64,000 nucleotides of DNA from Thalassovita autumnalis (GTDB lineage Bacteria > Pseudomonadota > Alphaproteobacteria > Rhodobacterales > Rhodobacteraceae). A program made the position numbers and the translations under genes. The stretch covers positions 1 to 64,000 of the forward strand of contig NZ_CYSB01000041.1 in the NCBI RefSeq assembly GCF_001458255.1, in the 5' to 3' direction. How positions within the stretch are numbered: position 1 is the stretch's first letter; each line of letters starts with the position of its first letter. Below the pieces are notes generated by a model. The model made no database searches, was not told where the DNA came from, and saw nothing but the letters and a program-made list of their open reading frames with translations. Shown here piece by piece: positions 50,511 through 59,555 of the stretch.

Positions 50511-51718
50511 GCGCGCAGCAGGGATTTGAGGTCCGTGGCAGGATCTGCCAGCAGATCGGGCGCGGGCGATTTACCGCCGTCAATCAAACGTTTGCCCACC
50601 ATGTAGGCGCGGGGATCATTGGCTGCATCAACCGCCAGCAGCGTGTCCCCCTGATAATACCAGAAAGACATCGCACCATCTTTGTCACCGGCACGGGTGA
50701 TGATGCGATCATAACCAGTGTTCAGCCCGGCAATCTGCAGTTTGACATCATACTGATCTGACCAGAACCAAGGCTGCGGCACATAGGTCTTTTCAGCGCC
50801 CAGCAGGTTTTCGGCGACACATTCCGCCTGATCAATGGCATTCGGCACCGATTCAAGGCGCAGACGCCCGTCCCGATAGGGGAAGGAGGCACAGTCCCCC
50901 GCTGCCCAGATCGCCGGATCCGAGGTGCGCCCCAGCGCATCGGTCTTGATGCCATTGTCAATCTCCAGACCGGCAGCTTCGGCCAGATCGGTGCCGGGGG
51001 TGATGCCAACGCCAACGATGACGAAATCAACCTCCAGCGTGGTGCCATCACTCAGCTCAGCGCCCGACACACGCGTGTCGCCGGTCAGTCGTGTCAGCCC
51101 CACACTTTCCAGGATCTCGACCCCATGCGATTGATGCAGGGCCCGGAAATAGTCCGAGGTTTCTGGCGCCGCGACACGTTGCAAAATGCGATCTGCCATT
51201 TCGACCAGCGTGACCTTCAGGCCTTTCTTGGCGGCCACCGCTGCAGCCTCCAGCCCGATGTAGCCGCCGCCGACGATCAACACCGATTTGCCGTCGCCAA
51301 ACTCAGGCCCCATCGCGTCAACATCTGCCAGACCGCGCACCACATGAACGCCCTCCAGCGCGCCACCAATGGCGGCGGGCAGATGCCGTGGCGCAGACCC
51401 GGTGGTCAGGACCAGTGCGTCATAGTCAATCGCGCCCTCGGCCAGTTGCACCGTTTTGGCAGCGCGATCAATACTGGTGACCTCAGCCCCCAGACGCAGG
51501 GTGATGTTGTTGTCGGCATAGAAGCTCTCCGGCCGCAGGTAGAGCCGTTCCAGCGCCATATCCCCCAACAGATAGGCCTTGGACAGCGGAGGCCGTTGAT
51601 AGGGCAGCACGGGTTCGGCCCCAATCAGGGTCACCTCACCGTCAAACCCAAGGCTGCGCAGCTTGGCCACCAGCGATGCCCCGGCCTGCCCGGCCCCCAC
51701 AACAACAATCTTCTGCAT
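50507..51718 (-). CDS. FAD-dependent ferredoxin/rubredoxin reductase-like oxidoreductase
   Basis: The 403-residue protein has an FAD motif at the N-terminus (IVVVGAGQAGASLVAKLRSL) and PYQRPPLSKAYL. The NAD-binding VLIVGGGYIGLEAAAVAAKK and the second FAD motif AIWAAGDCASFPY follow, with a C-terminal reductase domain starting PWFWSDQYDVKLQIAGL. This is the layout of NADH-dependent ferredoxin reductases serving P450s, dioxygenases or rubredoxin. No partner ferredoxin or oxygenase is in the window. It is divergent from a peroxiredoxin gene and coupled to rsmD. Confidence 0.9.
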   Translation of the reverse strand: MQKIVVVGAGQAGASLVAKLRSLGFDGEVTLIGAEPVLPYQRPPLSKAYLLGDMALERLYLRPESFYADNNITLRLGAEVTSIDRAAKTVQLAEGAIDYDALVLTTGSAPRHLPAAIGGALEGVHVVRGLADVDAMGPEFGDGKSVLIVGGGYIGLEAAAVAAKKGLKVTLVEMADRILQRVAAPETSDYFRALHQSHGVEILESVGLTRLTGDTRVSGAELSDGTTLEVDFVIVGVGITPGTDLAEAAGLEIDNGIKTDALGRTSDPAIWAAGDCASFPYRDGRLRLESVPNAIDQAECVAENLLGAEKTYVPQPWFWSDQYDVKLQIAGLNTGYDRIITRAGDKDGAMSFWYYQGDTLLAVDAANDPRAYMVGKRLIDGGKSPAPDLLADPATDLKSLLRA

Positions 51719-51809
51719 TCCGGGCCCTTTCTGCGGAATTTTCTGGCTGCAACTTGACGCGACCCTATATGAGGCGTGAGTGAAAACGCAAACAGGGAAC
51801 GATCACAAA

Positions 51810-52298
51810 ATGACACTGAATGTTGGTGATAAACTGCCAGAAGCCACCTTTCCAATGATGGGCGCCGAAGGGCCCGGCACCATCGCTCTGGCCGAGAAGC
51901 TGGCCGGTCGCAAGGTGGTGATTTTCGGCCTGCCCGGTGCCTTCTCGCGCACCTGTGACGCGGCGCATATGCCCAGCTTTATCCGCACCAAAGATGACTT
52001 TGCCGCCAAAGGTGTGGATGAGATCATGTGCCTGTCTGTGAACGATCCCTTCGTGATGAAGGCCTGGGGCGCATCAACCGGCGCGGACGATGCCGGGATC
52101 ACCATGTTGGCCGATGCGGATGGCGGGTTCACCAAAGCGGTTGGTATGGATTTTGACGCCGGTGTCGTTGGGTTTTACGGCCGGTCCAAACGTTACGCGA
52201 TGGTGGTAGACGATGGGGTTGTGACCCACCTCAACATCGAACCCGAACAGGGATGCACCATCTCCGGCGGCGAGGCGCTGCTGGACACGATGAGTTAA
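51810..52298 (+). CDS. Peroxiredoxin, Prx5 family
   Basis: The 162-residue protein has the Prx5 active-site motif PGAFSRTC with peroxidatic Cys49, and a C-terminal EQGCTISGGEALL with a second Cys that may resolve the sulfenic acid. It reduces hydrogen and organic peroxides with thiol or glutaredoxin partners. ATG 51810 (MTLNVGDKLPEATFP) is the family start; the upstream codons add a charged, unconserved stretch. It is divergent from a reductase-like flavoprotein, though a direct electron link is not implied. Confidence 0.94.
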   Translation: MTLNVGDKLPEATFPMMGAEGPGTIALAEKLAGRKVVIFGLPGAFSRTCDAAHMPSFIRTKDDFAAKGVDEIMCLSVNDPFVMKAWGASTGADDAGITMLADADGGFTKAVGMDFDAGVVGFYGRSKRYAMVVDDGVVTHLNIEPEQGCTISGGEALLDTMS

Positions 52299-52337
52299 GG
52301 ATCAGAGGTTAAGGCGTGCTGGCGGTAGCGGCAGGCC

Positions 52338-53162
52338 TCAGCCCACCAACAAAACCTCTTGCAGCGCGTCATAGCGCTGCTGGCTTTCCGGGGTGAGGTT
52401 TTCAACCTCAAACGCGGTAAGCTTTGGCATTTGAGCCCGCGGGTCAAATGCTGTCGGCAGGTCCAGCGGCACATCCTCTGTGGCATCCGACAACAGAGAC
52501 AGAGATTGCACCTCAGGCAGTTTGGACATCATCAGATTGGTGAAGGTTTGCTGCGAAATCACCGCCTCCTGCCCTGATGATGCGTCCACATGCACGCTGA
52601 CCTCTTGCAGATGGGCGTGCTCCACCGGGCGGGTCAGGAAAAACGGGCCACACAGATCCAGCATCCGCAGATTGGGCGCAGCATTAAACACAGGCGTGAT
52701 GTCGCCAATGCGGCAGGCCCGCACCGAGCTGTTGTAGAGGACAAACATATCGCCAAGGCAGAGGCTGCGCAGATTGGGCAGGTGGCGGCCTTTGAACAGG
52801 CTCATCACCTTGCCCAGATCAAACCCCTCGGCAGGTCTGCGCGCTGCATAGAGCTGTGAGGTGCCGATTTTCAGGGTCGAGACCTGCTGCGCCTCAGGCG
52901 ATTGCAGGAAATCACTGATCAATTCGATCTGTGCGGGGCCTTCCAGAAAGGCCACGGTATCCAACTGATCCGGGAGATTGCGCACCGCGCTACGTAACTC
53001 ACCCTCCGGGCCGAGACCGACCAAAAGCGCACCCTGCATGCTGCTGCATCGACGATAGCCAAACCGGCGCAGCGACCGGCCAAACCGGGTGGTTGACCGA
53101 TGGCAGCCAGACTGCCGGATAACTTTTTTTAAAGGCTTAAACGCCGCTGTGACCCTGCACAT
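52338..53162 (-). CDS. Leucine-rich-repeat-like protein of unknown function
   Basis: The 274-residue frame holds several spaced LRR-like units: LPNLRSLCLGDMFVLYN, APNLRMLDLCGPFFL, LPEVQSLSLLSDAT and MPKLTAFEVENLT. This suggests a short solenoid of about 6-8 repeats, as in bacterial STM4015-like LRR proteins. The first 40 residues are basic and may be untranslated; ATG 53039 (MQGALLVGLG) is an alternative start giving 233 residues. There is no signal peptide. I do not recognise a named family. It is divergent from the EF-hand gene. Confidence 0.65.
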   Translation of the reverse strand: MCRVTAAFKPLKKVIRQSGCHRSTTRFGRSLRRFGYRRCSSMQGALLVGLGPEGELRSAVRNLPDQLDTVAFLEGPAQIELISDFLQSPEAQQVSTLKIGTSQLYAARRPAEGFDLGKVMSLFKGRHLPNLRSLCLGDMFVLYNSSVRACRIGDITPVFNAAPNLRMLDLCGPFFLTRPVEHAHLQEVSVHVDASSGQEAVISQQTFTNLMMSKLPEVQSLSLLSDATEDVPLDLPTAFDPRAQMPKLTAFEVENLTPESQQRYDALQEVLLVG

Positions 53163-53371
53163 CTTCCACTCGATCCCCTGCTACCCCTTGCAATCTAACC
53201 AACTAGAATCGTGCAGGAATAGAGGAAAACCATGCCTTGCTGATTGTAAAACTTGAATGTCAAAAATCCACCGTAGCCGCAAAAGGCGCCTTCGCAGGGA
53301 TTAAACAGAATCGGGCAACAGTCCGTATGGGTAGATCAGTGATTGTTGTGTTTTCGGAAAGGGCTGCGGCG

Positions 53372-54487
53372 ATGCAAGTCTCATCCTCGGTATCCATGTC
53401 AGCGAGCTATGCCTCGGTAAGTTTCAGCGCCACCCGAGTGAGCGCCAGCCAGCAGGCCAGCCAGCAGGTCAGCCAGGCTGCGCCAGAAGTTGCTGATGAG
53501 AAACCCAAATCAGACGTCTCGATTGACGTTGGCAACCAGCGCAAACGTGGCCATGGCGGTGGACACGCCTATGCCCATGGTCATGAACGGGGGCATCGGG
53601 CCCGCGGTTATGGTGGCGGCCTTGCGGGCAACCTCATCCGCAAAATGGATGAAAATCGCGACGGTGGAGCCTCCCTTTCTGAGGTGCAAAACTCACGCTT
53701 TGGCAATCGAATCAGCGAAGAGAAATTCGCCAAAATTGACAGCGATGGTGACGGTCAAATGACGGCCAAGGAGTTGCGCTCGCACTTCCGCCAGTCACTT
53801 TTTGGCGAAAGCGGTAGCGGTTCGGTCGATGAATCCCCGGAAGTAAGCGATCCCGCCGAAACCGGCAGTGCCGGCAGCGTGGCCCAGATTGCCAGCCAGC
53901 AAGCACTGGCGACGGTTACATCGGTTTCGGTTTCTGTATCGGTGGCCTCTGCGTCCTATTCCAGTACCTCTGGCAGCTTTGGTGGCACGGTTGGGGATGC
54001 TGAGGTCCCGCAGGAACCGATGGTGGGGGAGGCTCCAACCGAACTGGCCCCGGTTGGCGATGACAAGCCAAGCGCAGCCATGGAAGAACTGGCCAAGATC
54101 AAAGCCGAAGCTGCTGCCGAAGCTGAAGAGGTGGATGATGACGGCGATGATGTTGAGATCGAAGATCTTGGCGACCTGATGGAGATGATGGCCTCGGGCG
54201 CATTGGATGAGATGGATCCGATGAAACTGATCGAGGAAATCGCCGAGTTGATGGGCGTTGAGTTTGAGGTCGAAGATGACGGCGAAGAGGGTATGAACAT
54301 CGGCTCCCTTGGTGGTGAGGTCGATGCCAGTTTTGCCGCTTCTGAGGTCTCGCTGGAGGCGTTCAGCTTTGAGGCCAGCCTGACCACAGCAACCTTTGCG
54401 GACGGATCCTCGGCCACGTCAATGTCGGTGAACTTCACCGCCATCTCGGCCTATGCGCGCACAATGGAATTTAGCGCCGCAGCCTAA
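53372..54487 (+). CDS. Low-complexity EF-hand protein of unknown function
   Basis: The 371-residue protein has no export signal. It begins with Ser/Val/Ala-alternating sequence (MQVSSSVSMSASYASVSFSA), then SASQQ repeats and a Gly/His-rich patch (about 60-84). Two good EF-hand loops follow, DENRDGGASLSE (93-104) and DSDGDGQMTAKE (123-134). A second Ser/Val run lies at about 184-203, a very acidic region at about 236-306 (EEVDDDGDDVEIED), and a third Ser/Ala-rich strand-like stretch at the end. Calcium binding is likely. Lack of a signal peptide plus acidic, Gly-rich composition would suit type I secretion, and such genes lie about 4 kb downstream. ATG 53372 follows AAAGGG. Confidence 0.72.
   Translation: MQVSSSVSMSASYASVSFSATRVSASQQASQQVSQAAPEVADEKPKSDVSIDVGNQRKRGHGGGHAYAHGHERGHRARGYGGGLAGNLIRKMDENRDGGASLSEVQNSRFGNRISEEKFAKIDSDGDGQMTAKELRSHFRQSLFGESGSGSVDESPEVSDPAETGSAGSVAQIASQQALATVTSVSVSVSVASASYSSTSGSFGGTVGDAEVPQEPMVGEAPTELAPVGDDKPSAAMEELAKIKAEAAAEAEEVDDDGDDVEIEDLGDLMEMMASGALDEMDPMKLIEEIAELMGVEFEVEDDGEEGMNIGSLGGEVDASFAASEVSLEAFSFEASLTTATFADGSSATSMSVNFTAISAYARTMEFSAAA
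53444..53476 (+). repeat. Tandem 12-base repeat inside the EF-hand gene
   Basis: GCCAGCCAGCAG occurs twice in direct succession (53444-53455 and 53456-53467), followed by a partial third unit GTCAGCCAG. It encodes the SASQQASQQVSQ stretch and may vary in copy number. Confidence 0.7.
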
Positions 54488-54512
54488 CACAATTTCCCAG
54501 AACCAGATGCAA

Positions 54513-54539
54513 AAGGGGCGGCCTGTTGAGCCGCCCCTT
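54513..54539 (-). terminator. Terminator between the EF-hand and mscS-type genes
   Basis: AAGGGGCGGC and GCCGCCCCTT pair around seven bases. On the minus strand TTTT follows, so it ends the mscS transcript; it may also act on the plus strand, 26 bases past the EF-hand stop. Confidence 0.8.
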
Positions 54540-54551
54540 GGTGTTTGATGA

Positions 54552-55400
54552 TCAGCTTGGCTGAATAAGCGTCTGCGTCGGGAAGGGGATATCGACCCCG
54601 GCCTCATCCAGTGCCTCTTTCACGGCCCGTTTCATATCAGCCTGATAGGCAAAGTAATCAGACGACTTGACCCAGACCCGCGCCAGAAAATCGACCGAGA
54701 AATCGCCGAGATTGTTCACCTGCAGGAAGGGTTCCGGATCCTGCATGGCGCGTGGGTCACTCAGCAGGGTTTTGCGAATGACCTCTTCGGCTTTTTTCAG
54801 ATCAGCGTCATAGGCCACGCCAAAGATCCATTCCGCCCGGCGGGTTTCATAGATCGAGAAGTTGGTGATCGTGTTGCCCCAGACATTGGCGTTGGGGATG
54901 ATGGTCTGCACGTTGTCGGTGCTGGCCAGCTCGGTATAGTTCAGTGAGATCGATTTGACCGTGCCGCTCTGGCCGCCCACCGTGACGAAATCCCCCAGTT
55001 TGATGGGGCGGAAGACGATGATCATCACACCCGCTGCCACGTTGGAAAGCGTGCCCTGCAGCGCCAGACCGATGGCCAGACCAGCGGCACCGATGACGGC
55101 CACGATGGAGGTGGTCTTGATCCCAAATGTGTTCAGCACGAACAGCAGCGCAAAGCCGATGATGGCATAGCGGGTGATGTTGCCAATGAAGATGAACAGC
55201 GTGTCATCCAACGCCTCATACTGGAGGCCCAGCTTGGTAATCCGCCGTCGGGCCCAGCCCGCGACGATGAAACCAAGGATCAGCATCACCACCGCGCCCA
55301 GCAATGAGCCGGCAAAAGAGGTGAGAACGTTAAGCGTCATCAGGTCTGCAAGGCTTTGGCCATTCCAGATCTGGGTATTCAGAATGTCAGTGAGGGTCAT
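54552..55400 (-). CDS. MscS-family small-conductance mechanosensitive channel
   Basis: The 282-residue protein has three membrane helices, near 22-48, 66-88 and 92-120. The last is the Gly/Ala-rich pore helix ([23 protein letters not shown]). A beta domain ([22 protein letters not shown]) and a C-terminal alpha-beta cap follow, matching MscS. It releases solutes on hypo-osmotic shock at the inner membrane. Its start overlaps the phhB stop by four bases. Length is close to E. coli MscS (286). Confidence 0.93.
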   Translation of the reverse strand: MTLTDILNTQIWNGQSLADLMTLNVLTSFAGSLLGAVVMLILGFIVAGWARRRITKLGLQYEALDDTLFIFIGNITRYAIIGFALLFVLNTFGIKTTSIVAVIGAAGLAIGLALQGTLSNVAAGVMIIVFRPIKLGDFVTVGGQSGTVKSISLNYTELASTDNVQTIIPNANVWGNTITNFSIYETRRAEWIFGVAYDADLKKAEEVIRKTLLSDPRAMQDPEPFLQVNNLGDFSVDFLARVWVKSSDYFAYQADMKRAVKEALDEAGVDIPFPTQTLIQPS

Positions 55401-55693
55401 GTAACCAATTGATCCAATTTTCGCGCCAGCTTGGCATCCAATGCGCTCAAGCCGCCGACGTCATGCGTTGTGAGGGTCACATGCACTGTTTTGTAAACGT
55501 TTGTCCATTCCGGATGATGGTTCCATTTCTCCGCCCAAAGCGCCGCGCGGGTCATAAAGGCGAAAGCTTCGGTGAAATCGGCAAATTGGTAGGTCTTGGA
55601 AATCGCATCCCGATCCGCCTCAATCTGCCAGCCGGCCTTGCACAATGGGTCCAGCATGGTTTTGCGGCCCGTGTCGCTCAGAAGTTCGGTCAT
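55397..55693 (-). CDS. phhB: Pterin-4a-carbinolamine dehydratase
   Basis: The 98-residue protein carries the PCD signature with [20 protein letters not shown] and [10 protein letters not shown], including the catalytic His-His/His set. It recycles 4a-hydroxytetrahydrobiopterin after aromatic amino-acid hydroxylation, and related proteins serve molybdopterin metabolism. GGGGAGG precedes the start. It overlaps both neighbours by four bases (FemAB-like upstream, mscS-type downstream). No phenylalanine hydroxylase gene is present. Confidence 0.93.
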   Translation of the reverse strand: MTELLSDTGRKTMLDPLCKAGWQIEADRDAISKTYQFADFTEAFAFMTRAALWAEKWNHHPEWTNVYKTVHVTLTTHDVGGLSALDAKLARKLDQLVT

Positions 55694-56886
55694 TCTCTTT
55701 CCTCCCCTTGATCCTTTCGAAACGGGCCATAGGCGGTAAGGATTTCAATCTCCTCCTCCACCGCGGTCCGTTCAGCCTGCAGAAACTGTGCAACCGCGCC
55801 TGCAAATCCGGGATGCCCGACCCAATGCAGCGAATGGGTGGTCACCGGCAGATATCCCCGCGCCAGCTTATGTTCGCCCTGCGCTCCCGCCTCAACCCGG
55901 GCCAGACCCTGATCAATGGCGAAATCCATAGCGCGATAATAGCACGCTTCGAAATGCAGACAGGCATGATCTTCGATGCAGCCCCAATAGCGACCATAAA
56001 GCGTTTGGGCGCCGATGAAGTTCAAGGCACCGGCCACTGGCTGCCCCGCGCGGCTGGCCAGCACCAGCAGCATGTCGTCACGCAGCGTTTGCTGCGCGAT
56101 GTCAAAGAAGGCGCGGGTCAGATAGGGGCTGCCCCATTTGCGCGCGCCGGTGTCCTGATAAAACCGCCAGAAAGCATCCCAATGATGTGCTTGGATCTGA
56201 TCGCCGTTCAGCATCTCAATCTCACCGCCAAAGGCATTGGCGGTGCGGCGTTCCTTGCGGATCATCTTGCGTTTGCGGCTGCTGAGACTGGCCAGAAAAT
56301 CATCGAAACTGGCGTAGCCGGCGTTTTCCCAATGGAACTGCTGCCCGGTGCGAGCCATCAGCCCCATCTGTTCCCCTGCCAGCGCCTCGGCCTCGGTGCA
56401 GAAGGTTACGTGGAGCGAGCTGAGTTCGTTTTCCGCGGCCAGATGCACCGCCCCCTGCACCAGCGCTGAGGTGCCTGCCACCTCAAATCCGGGTCGGGTC
56501 AGAAAGCGCCGCCCCGTGGCCGGGGTAAAGGGCACCGCCAGCTGCAGCTTGGGATAATAGCGCCCGCCCGCATTCTCAAACGCATGAGCCCAGGAGTGGT
56601 CAAAAATATACTCCCCCTGGCTGTGGGACTTGGCGTAAAGCGGGGCGCATCCGATCAGCTGCCCGTCCTGATGCGCGGTCAGATACTGGGGCTGCCAACC
56701 CGTGCCCGGCCCGACAGATCCGCTTTGTTCCAGGGCCAGCAGAAACCGATGGGTGGTGAACGGGTCCAAGGGGCGCGCGGATCCGCCATCTGCCGCGGCT
56801 TCGGGGCAGGCGCAGGCATCCCACTCGGCCGCAGGGATCTGCGCCAAACTGCCATGCACCTGAATTTCGACTGTCTTTTCCGTCAT
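55690..56886 (-). CDS. FemAB-like GNAT-fold acyl/aminoacyl transferase (PF04339-type)
   Basis: The 398-residue protein matches the alphaproteobacterial FemAB_like group (peptidogalycan biosynthesis/GNAT annotation). It has the segments [30 protein letters not shown] and [18 protein letters not shown]. The C-terminal [30 protein letters not shown] is read in two parts. The acceptor is unknown; cell-envelope or peptide targets are possible. It overlaps phhB by four bases and follows the GDPD gene by 49 bases, where a hairpin lies. Confidence 0.85.
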   Translation of the reverse strand: MTEKTVEIQVHGSLAQIPAAEWDACACPEAAADGGSARPLDPFTTHRFLLALEQSGSVGPGTGWQPQYLTAHQDGQLIGCAPLYAKSHSQGEYIFDHSWAHAFENAGGRYYPKLQLAVPFTPATGRRFLTRPGFEVAGTSALVQGAVHLAAENELSSLHVTFCTEAEALAGEQMGLMARTGQQFHWENAGYASFDDFLASLSSRKRKMIRKERRTANAFGGEIEMLNGDQIQAHHWDAFWRFYQDTGARKWGSPYLTRAFFDIAQQTLRDDMLLVLASRAGQPVAGALNFIGAQTLYGRYWGCIEDHACLHFEACYYRAMDFAIDQGLARVEAGAQGEHKLARGYLPVTTHSLHWVGHPGFAGAVAQFLQAERTAVEEEIEILTAYGPFRKDQGEERE

Positions 56887-56899
56887 TTCCCTGTTCCTC

Positions 56900-56927
56900 G
56901 CGCCCGTCCACTATTTGGGGCGGGCGC
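56900..56927. repeat. Hairpin between GDPD and FemAB-like genes
   Basis: GCGCCCGTCC and GGGGCGGGCGC pair (one G unpaired) around seven bases just before the FemAB-like start. No T run is present, so it is a possible partial terminator or mRNA-stability element. Confidence 0.45.
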
Positions 56928-56935
56928 AGGTCTGT

Positions 56936-57703
56936 TCAAGCGGGAATCTGTGCCGGATAGCTTTCGAAGGTGACGTTATGCGCCACCTGCCGCGCTGCGG
57001 TCTCTTCCGCTTGGGATTTGATCGTCCAGCACAGGATTTGCGCACCGCGACGTTTCAGATCCTGCACACGGTCCGCATCCAGATCATCGGCCTCATGGCT
57101 GATGAAGCTGCATTTGTTTGCCTCATAATCCGGGATCCGGGCCAGACGGTCCCGGGTGCCTTTAGGCAACAGCGGCCATTTGTCAGCGCCAAAGGCAGCG
57201 GTGGTCAGGCCACGGGCCCGATCCGGGCAGAGGCCCGACATCACGCGCACACTATGCGGGTTAAAGGACATCAGCGCCACTTCGCCCTCATAGCCAGCCA
57301 AGGCTTCGGCGGTGGCTTTTTCCAGACGGCCGATATTGGCGCCCATCAGCCCGTCCTGATCTTTCAGCTCAATCAGCAACGGCACGCGGCCCGCCACCAG
57401 CGCCAAAATCTCAGTCAGGGTTGGGATGGTTTCCTCGCCGCCCAGCAGCGTGATCTCTTGCAGTTCAGCGGCAGTGCGGGTTTGCACTGCCCCTTGCTGG
57501 CCGGTCAGGCGCCCCATGTCATAATCATGGAACACCATCGCCACACCGTCCTTGGACAGCTGCAGGTCCAGCTCAATCCCATAGCCCGCAGCAATCGCGG
57601 CCTCAAAGGCCACGCGCGAGTTTTCAGGCAGGCCTGCAGACACATCATGCAAACCACGATGTGCAATCGGCGCCTTTAAAAAGGCTTCGGACAACTGGAT
57701 CAT
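56936..57703 (-). CDS. Glycerophosphodiester phosphodiesterase
   Basis: The 255-residue protein has the GDPD catalytic elements IAHRGLHD, PENSRVAFEAAIAAG, GIELDLQLSKDG and VFHDYDMGRLT, which hold the His pair and the metal-binding Glu/Asp. It hydrolyses glycerophosphodiesters to glycerol-3-phosphate and an alcohol. No signal peptide is seen, so it is cytosolic like UgpQ. Its start overlaps the RidA-family stop by four bases. Confidence 0.93.
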   Translation of the reverse strand: MIQLSEAFLKAPIAHRGLHDVSAGLPENSRVAFEAAIAAGYGIELDLQLSKDGVAMVFHDYDMGRLTGQQGAVQTRTAAELQEITLLGGEETIPTLTEILALVAGRVPLLIELKDQDGLMGANIGRLEKATAEALAGYEGEVALMSFNPHSVRVMSGLCPDRARGLTTAAFGADKWPLLPKGTRDRLARIPDYEANKCSFISHEADDLDADRVQDLKRRGAQILCWTIKSQAEETAARQVAHNVTFESYPAQIPA

Positions 57704-58164
57704 TTGATCTGGAAAATCGCTTCGATTTCGACGGCCACACCCAGAGGCAGCGATGCGGCAGATACGGCCGAGCGGGCGTGACGGCCCTTGTCACCCAGCG
57801 CTTCGACCATGAAGTCCGACGCGCCATTGATGACCTGGGGCTGTTCGATGAAATCGGCGGTGGAGTTCACAAAACCCACCAGCTTCACAACTTTCACCAG
57901 CCGGTCGAGGTCACCGTCACAAGCCGCCTTGCACTGTGCCAGCAGGCTGATCGCGCAGGTTTTCGCCGCGGCGGCCCCTTCGGCAGTGCTGAGGTCATCG
58001 CCAACACGGCCTTTGATCAGCTCACCATCCGCGTTGGAAATCTGGCCAGAGACATAGACCATGTCGCCCACAACAACATAGGGCACATAGTTGGCAGCGG
58101 GGGCCGGGGCGTCCGGCAGGGTCACGCCCAATTCGGCAAGGCGGGTTTCAATGTGTCCGGTCAT
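57700..58164 (-). CDS. RidA/YjgF-family protein
   Basis: The 154-residue protein has the RidA-like fold with YVPYVVVGDMVYVSGQISNADG and ARSAVSAASLPLGVAVEIEAIF, with the conserved Arg near the end. It is about 25 residues longer than the classic enamine deaminase RidA, which places it in the longer YjgF-like subgroup. Deaminase activity on reactive enamines is likely but not certain. GGGAGAAG precedes ATG 58164. It is coupled to the GDPD gene and lies 95 bases downstream of the HlyD gene. Confidence 0.9.
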   Translation of the reverse strand: MTGHIETRLAELGVTLPDAPAPAANYVPYVVVGDMVYVSGQISNADGELIKGRVGDDLSTAEGAAAAKTCAISLLAQCKAACDGDLDRLVKVVKLVGFVNSTADFIEQPQVINGASDFMVEALGDKGRHARSAVSAASLPLGVAVEIEAIFQIK

Positions 58165-58259
58165 ATTACTTCTCCCATCCAGACATGAGTCGCGCGCGAC
58201 GCTACAGGAGCTGCACACGTTTTCATAGGCGTGGAACGGCGCATTTGCGCACAATCACG

Positions 58260-59555
58260 TCAGCCCTCGCGGAAGGCTTTCGCAAAGTAATCTGACAGTG
58301 GTTTGACAAGATAGGCCAAAGGTGTGCGATCGGCGGTTCTGATATAGGCTTCGACCGGCATGCCCGGCACCAGGGTCACGCCCTCTGGCAAGGCGGCAAG
58401 CGCCTCAGCCGAGACGGATATTTCCGCCCGGTAGTAAGAGGCGCGGCTGGCTTCATCCGTAAACGCATCTGCCGAGACCTGCGCCACCGTGCCGGGCAGT
58501 TCCGGCGTGGTACGCTGATCCAGCGCCGGGAAGCGCAGCATCACCGACTGGCCCGGGTAGACCTGATCGATGTCTGTTGTCTGCACCTGCGCCGCAATCA
58601 CCAGTGGCCGGTCCTGCGGCACCAGATAGAGCACCGGATCGGCCGGGCGCACCACGGAGCGTGGGGTGTAGAACTGCAAGGCGTGCACGATGCCAGAAAC
58701 CGGTGCGCGGATGTCCATCCGGCTCAGCTGCAGTTGCAGCGCGCGCCGGGTCTCAGCCAGTTCCAGTTCACGGTATTGCAAATCGCGAAGCTGGGTCACC
58801 GCCTCCTCACGGCGGGTGCTCTGTAATTTCAGGATCTCGATATCAATCTCGGTGATCCGGCCCTCAGACTGTGCCACCTGCGCTGCCAGCTCCCCCACCT
58901 GACCGCTGAGCCGGGCCTGTTCACGTTGCAGGCTCAGCACCTTTGAAGCCTGTGCCAGCCCCCGGTCCAGCAGGCTTTGCTGATTGGCCATTTCTTCGTT
59001 GATCAGGGCCAATTGCTGGCGCAACGCCTCTTGCTGCGCATTGATGCCCTGAACCTGACTGTGGATCTGCGCCTGCCGCTTTTCCAATTGCTCAGTTTCG
59101 CGCGCGATTGAAGCATCCCGCGCGGTCAAAAGGCGCAGCTGACCGTCGATCATTTCCTGCACCTCGGGCTGGCCCGTCGCAGCGCTCAGCAATTCAGCGT
59201 CAAAGCGCACCTCGCTTTGGCCATCCTGTTCGGCCTGCAGCCGCCCACGCCGGGCCATGATTTCAAACAGCTGCCCTTCGGTGATCGCCAGCTGTGAGGC
59301 CAGTTCGGTCGGGTCCAGACGGACCACCAGTTGATCCTGTTCGACAAAGTCGCCCTCATCCACCAGCAGTTCTGCAATCACACCGCCGTCGGGGTGCTGC
59401 ACCACCTGCCGGTTCTGATCGACCTCAATCTGGCCGGTGGTGACAATTGCGCCTGCGATCTGGGTCATGGTGGCCCAGGCCCCAAACCCACCCAGCAGCA
59501 ACGCCAGAGAGATGCCGCCGATCAACAGCGGGCCACGGGGGGAATACTTACTCAT
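58260..59555 (-). CDS. Type I secretion membrane-fusion protein (HlyD/PrsE family)
   Basis: The 431-residue protein has a short cytosolic N-terminus and one membrane helix (about 11-31). Paired biotinyl-lipoyl-like segments ([22 protein letters not shown]) and a long coiled coil (about 95-280) follow. The C-terminal beta-barrel contains [20 protein letters not shown] and [20 protein letters not shown], typical of HlyD/PrsE adaptors. It bridges the ABC exporter and an outer-membrane channel. Its start overlaps the ABC gene's stop by four bases. No TolC-like gene is adjacent. Confidence 0.94.
   Translation of the reverse strand: MSKYSPRGPLLIGGISLALLLGGFGAWATMTQIAGAIVTTGQIEVDQNRQVVQHPDGGVIAELLVDEGDFVEQDQLVVRLDPTELASQLAITEGQLFEIMARRGRLQAEQDGQSEVRFDAELLSAATGQPEVQEMIDGQLRLLTARDASIARETEQLEKRQAQIHSQVQGINAQQEALRQQLALINEEMANQQSLLDRGLAQASKVLSLQREQARLSGQVGELAAQVAQSEGRITEIDIEILKLQSTRREEAVTQLRDLQYRELELAETRRALQLQLSRMDIRAPVSGIVHALQFYTPRSVVRPADPVLYLVPQDRPLVIAAQVQTTDIDQVYPGQSVMLRFPALDQRTTPELPGTVAQVSADAFTDEASRASYYRAEISVSAEALAALPEGVTLVPGMPVEAYIRTADRTPLAYLVKPLSDYFAKAFREG

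Noticed and set aside
56600-56625. Third copy of the AAATACTCC-type repeat
   Set aside because: The partial match lies inside the FemAB-like coding region and lacks the CTTTCAACG half, so it is chance similarity.
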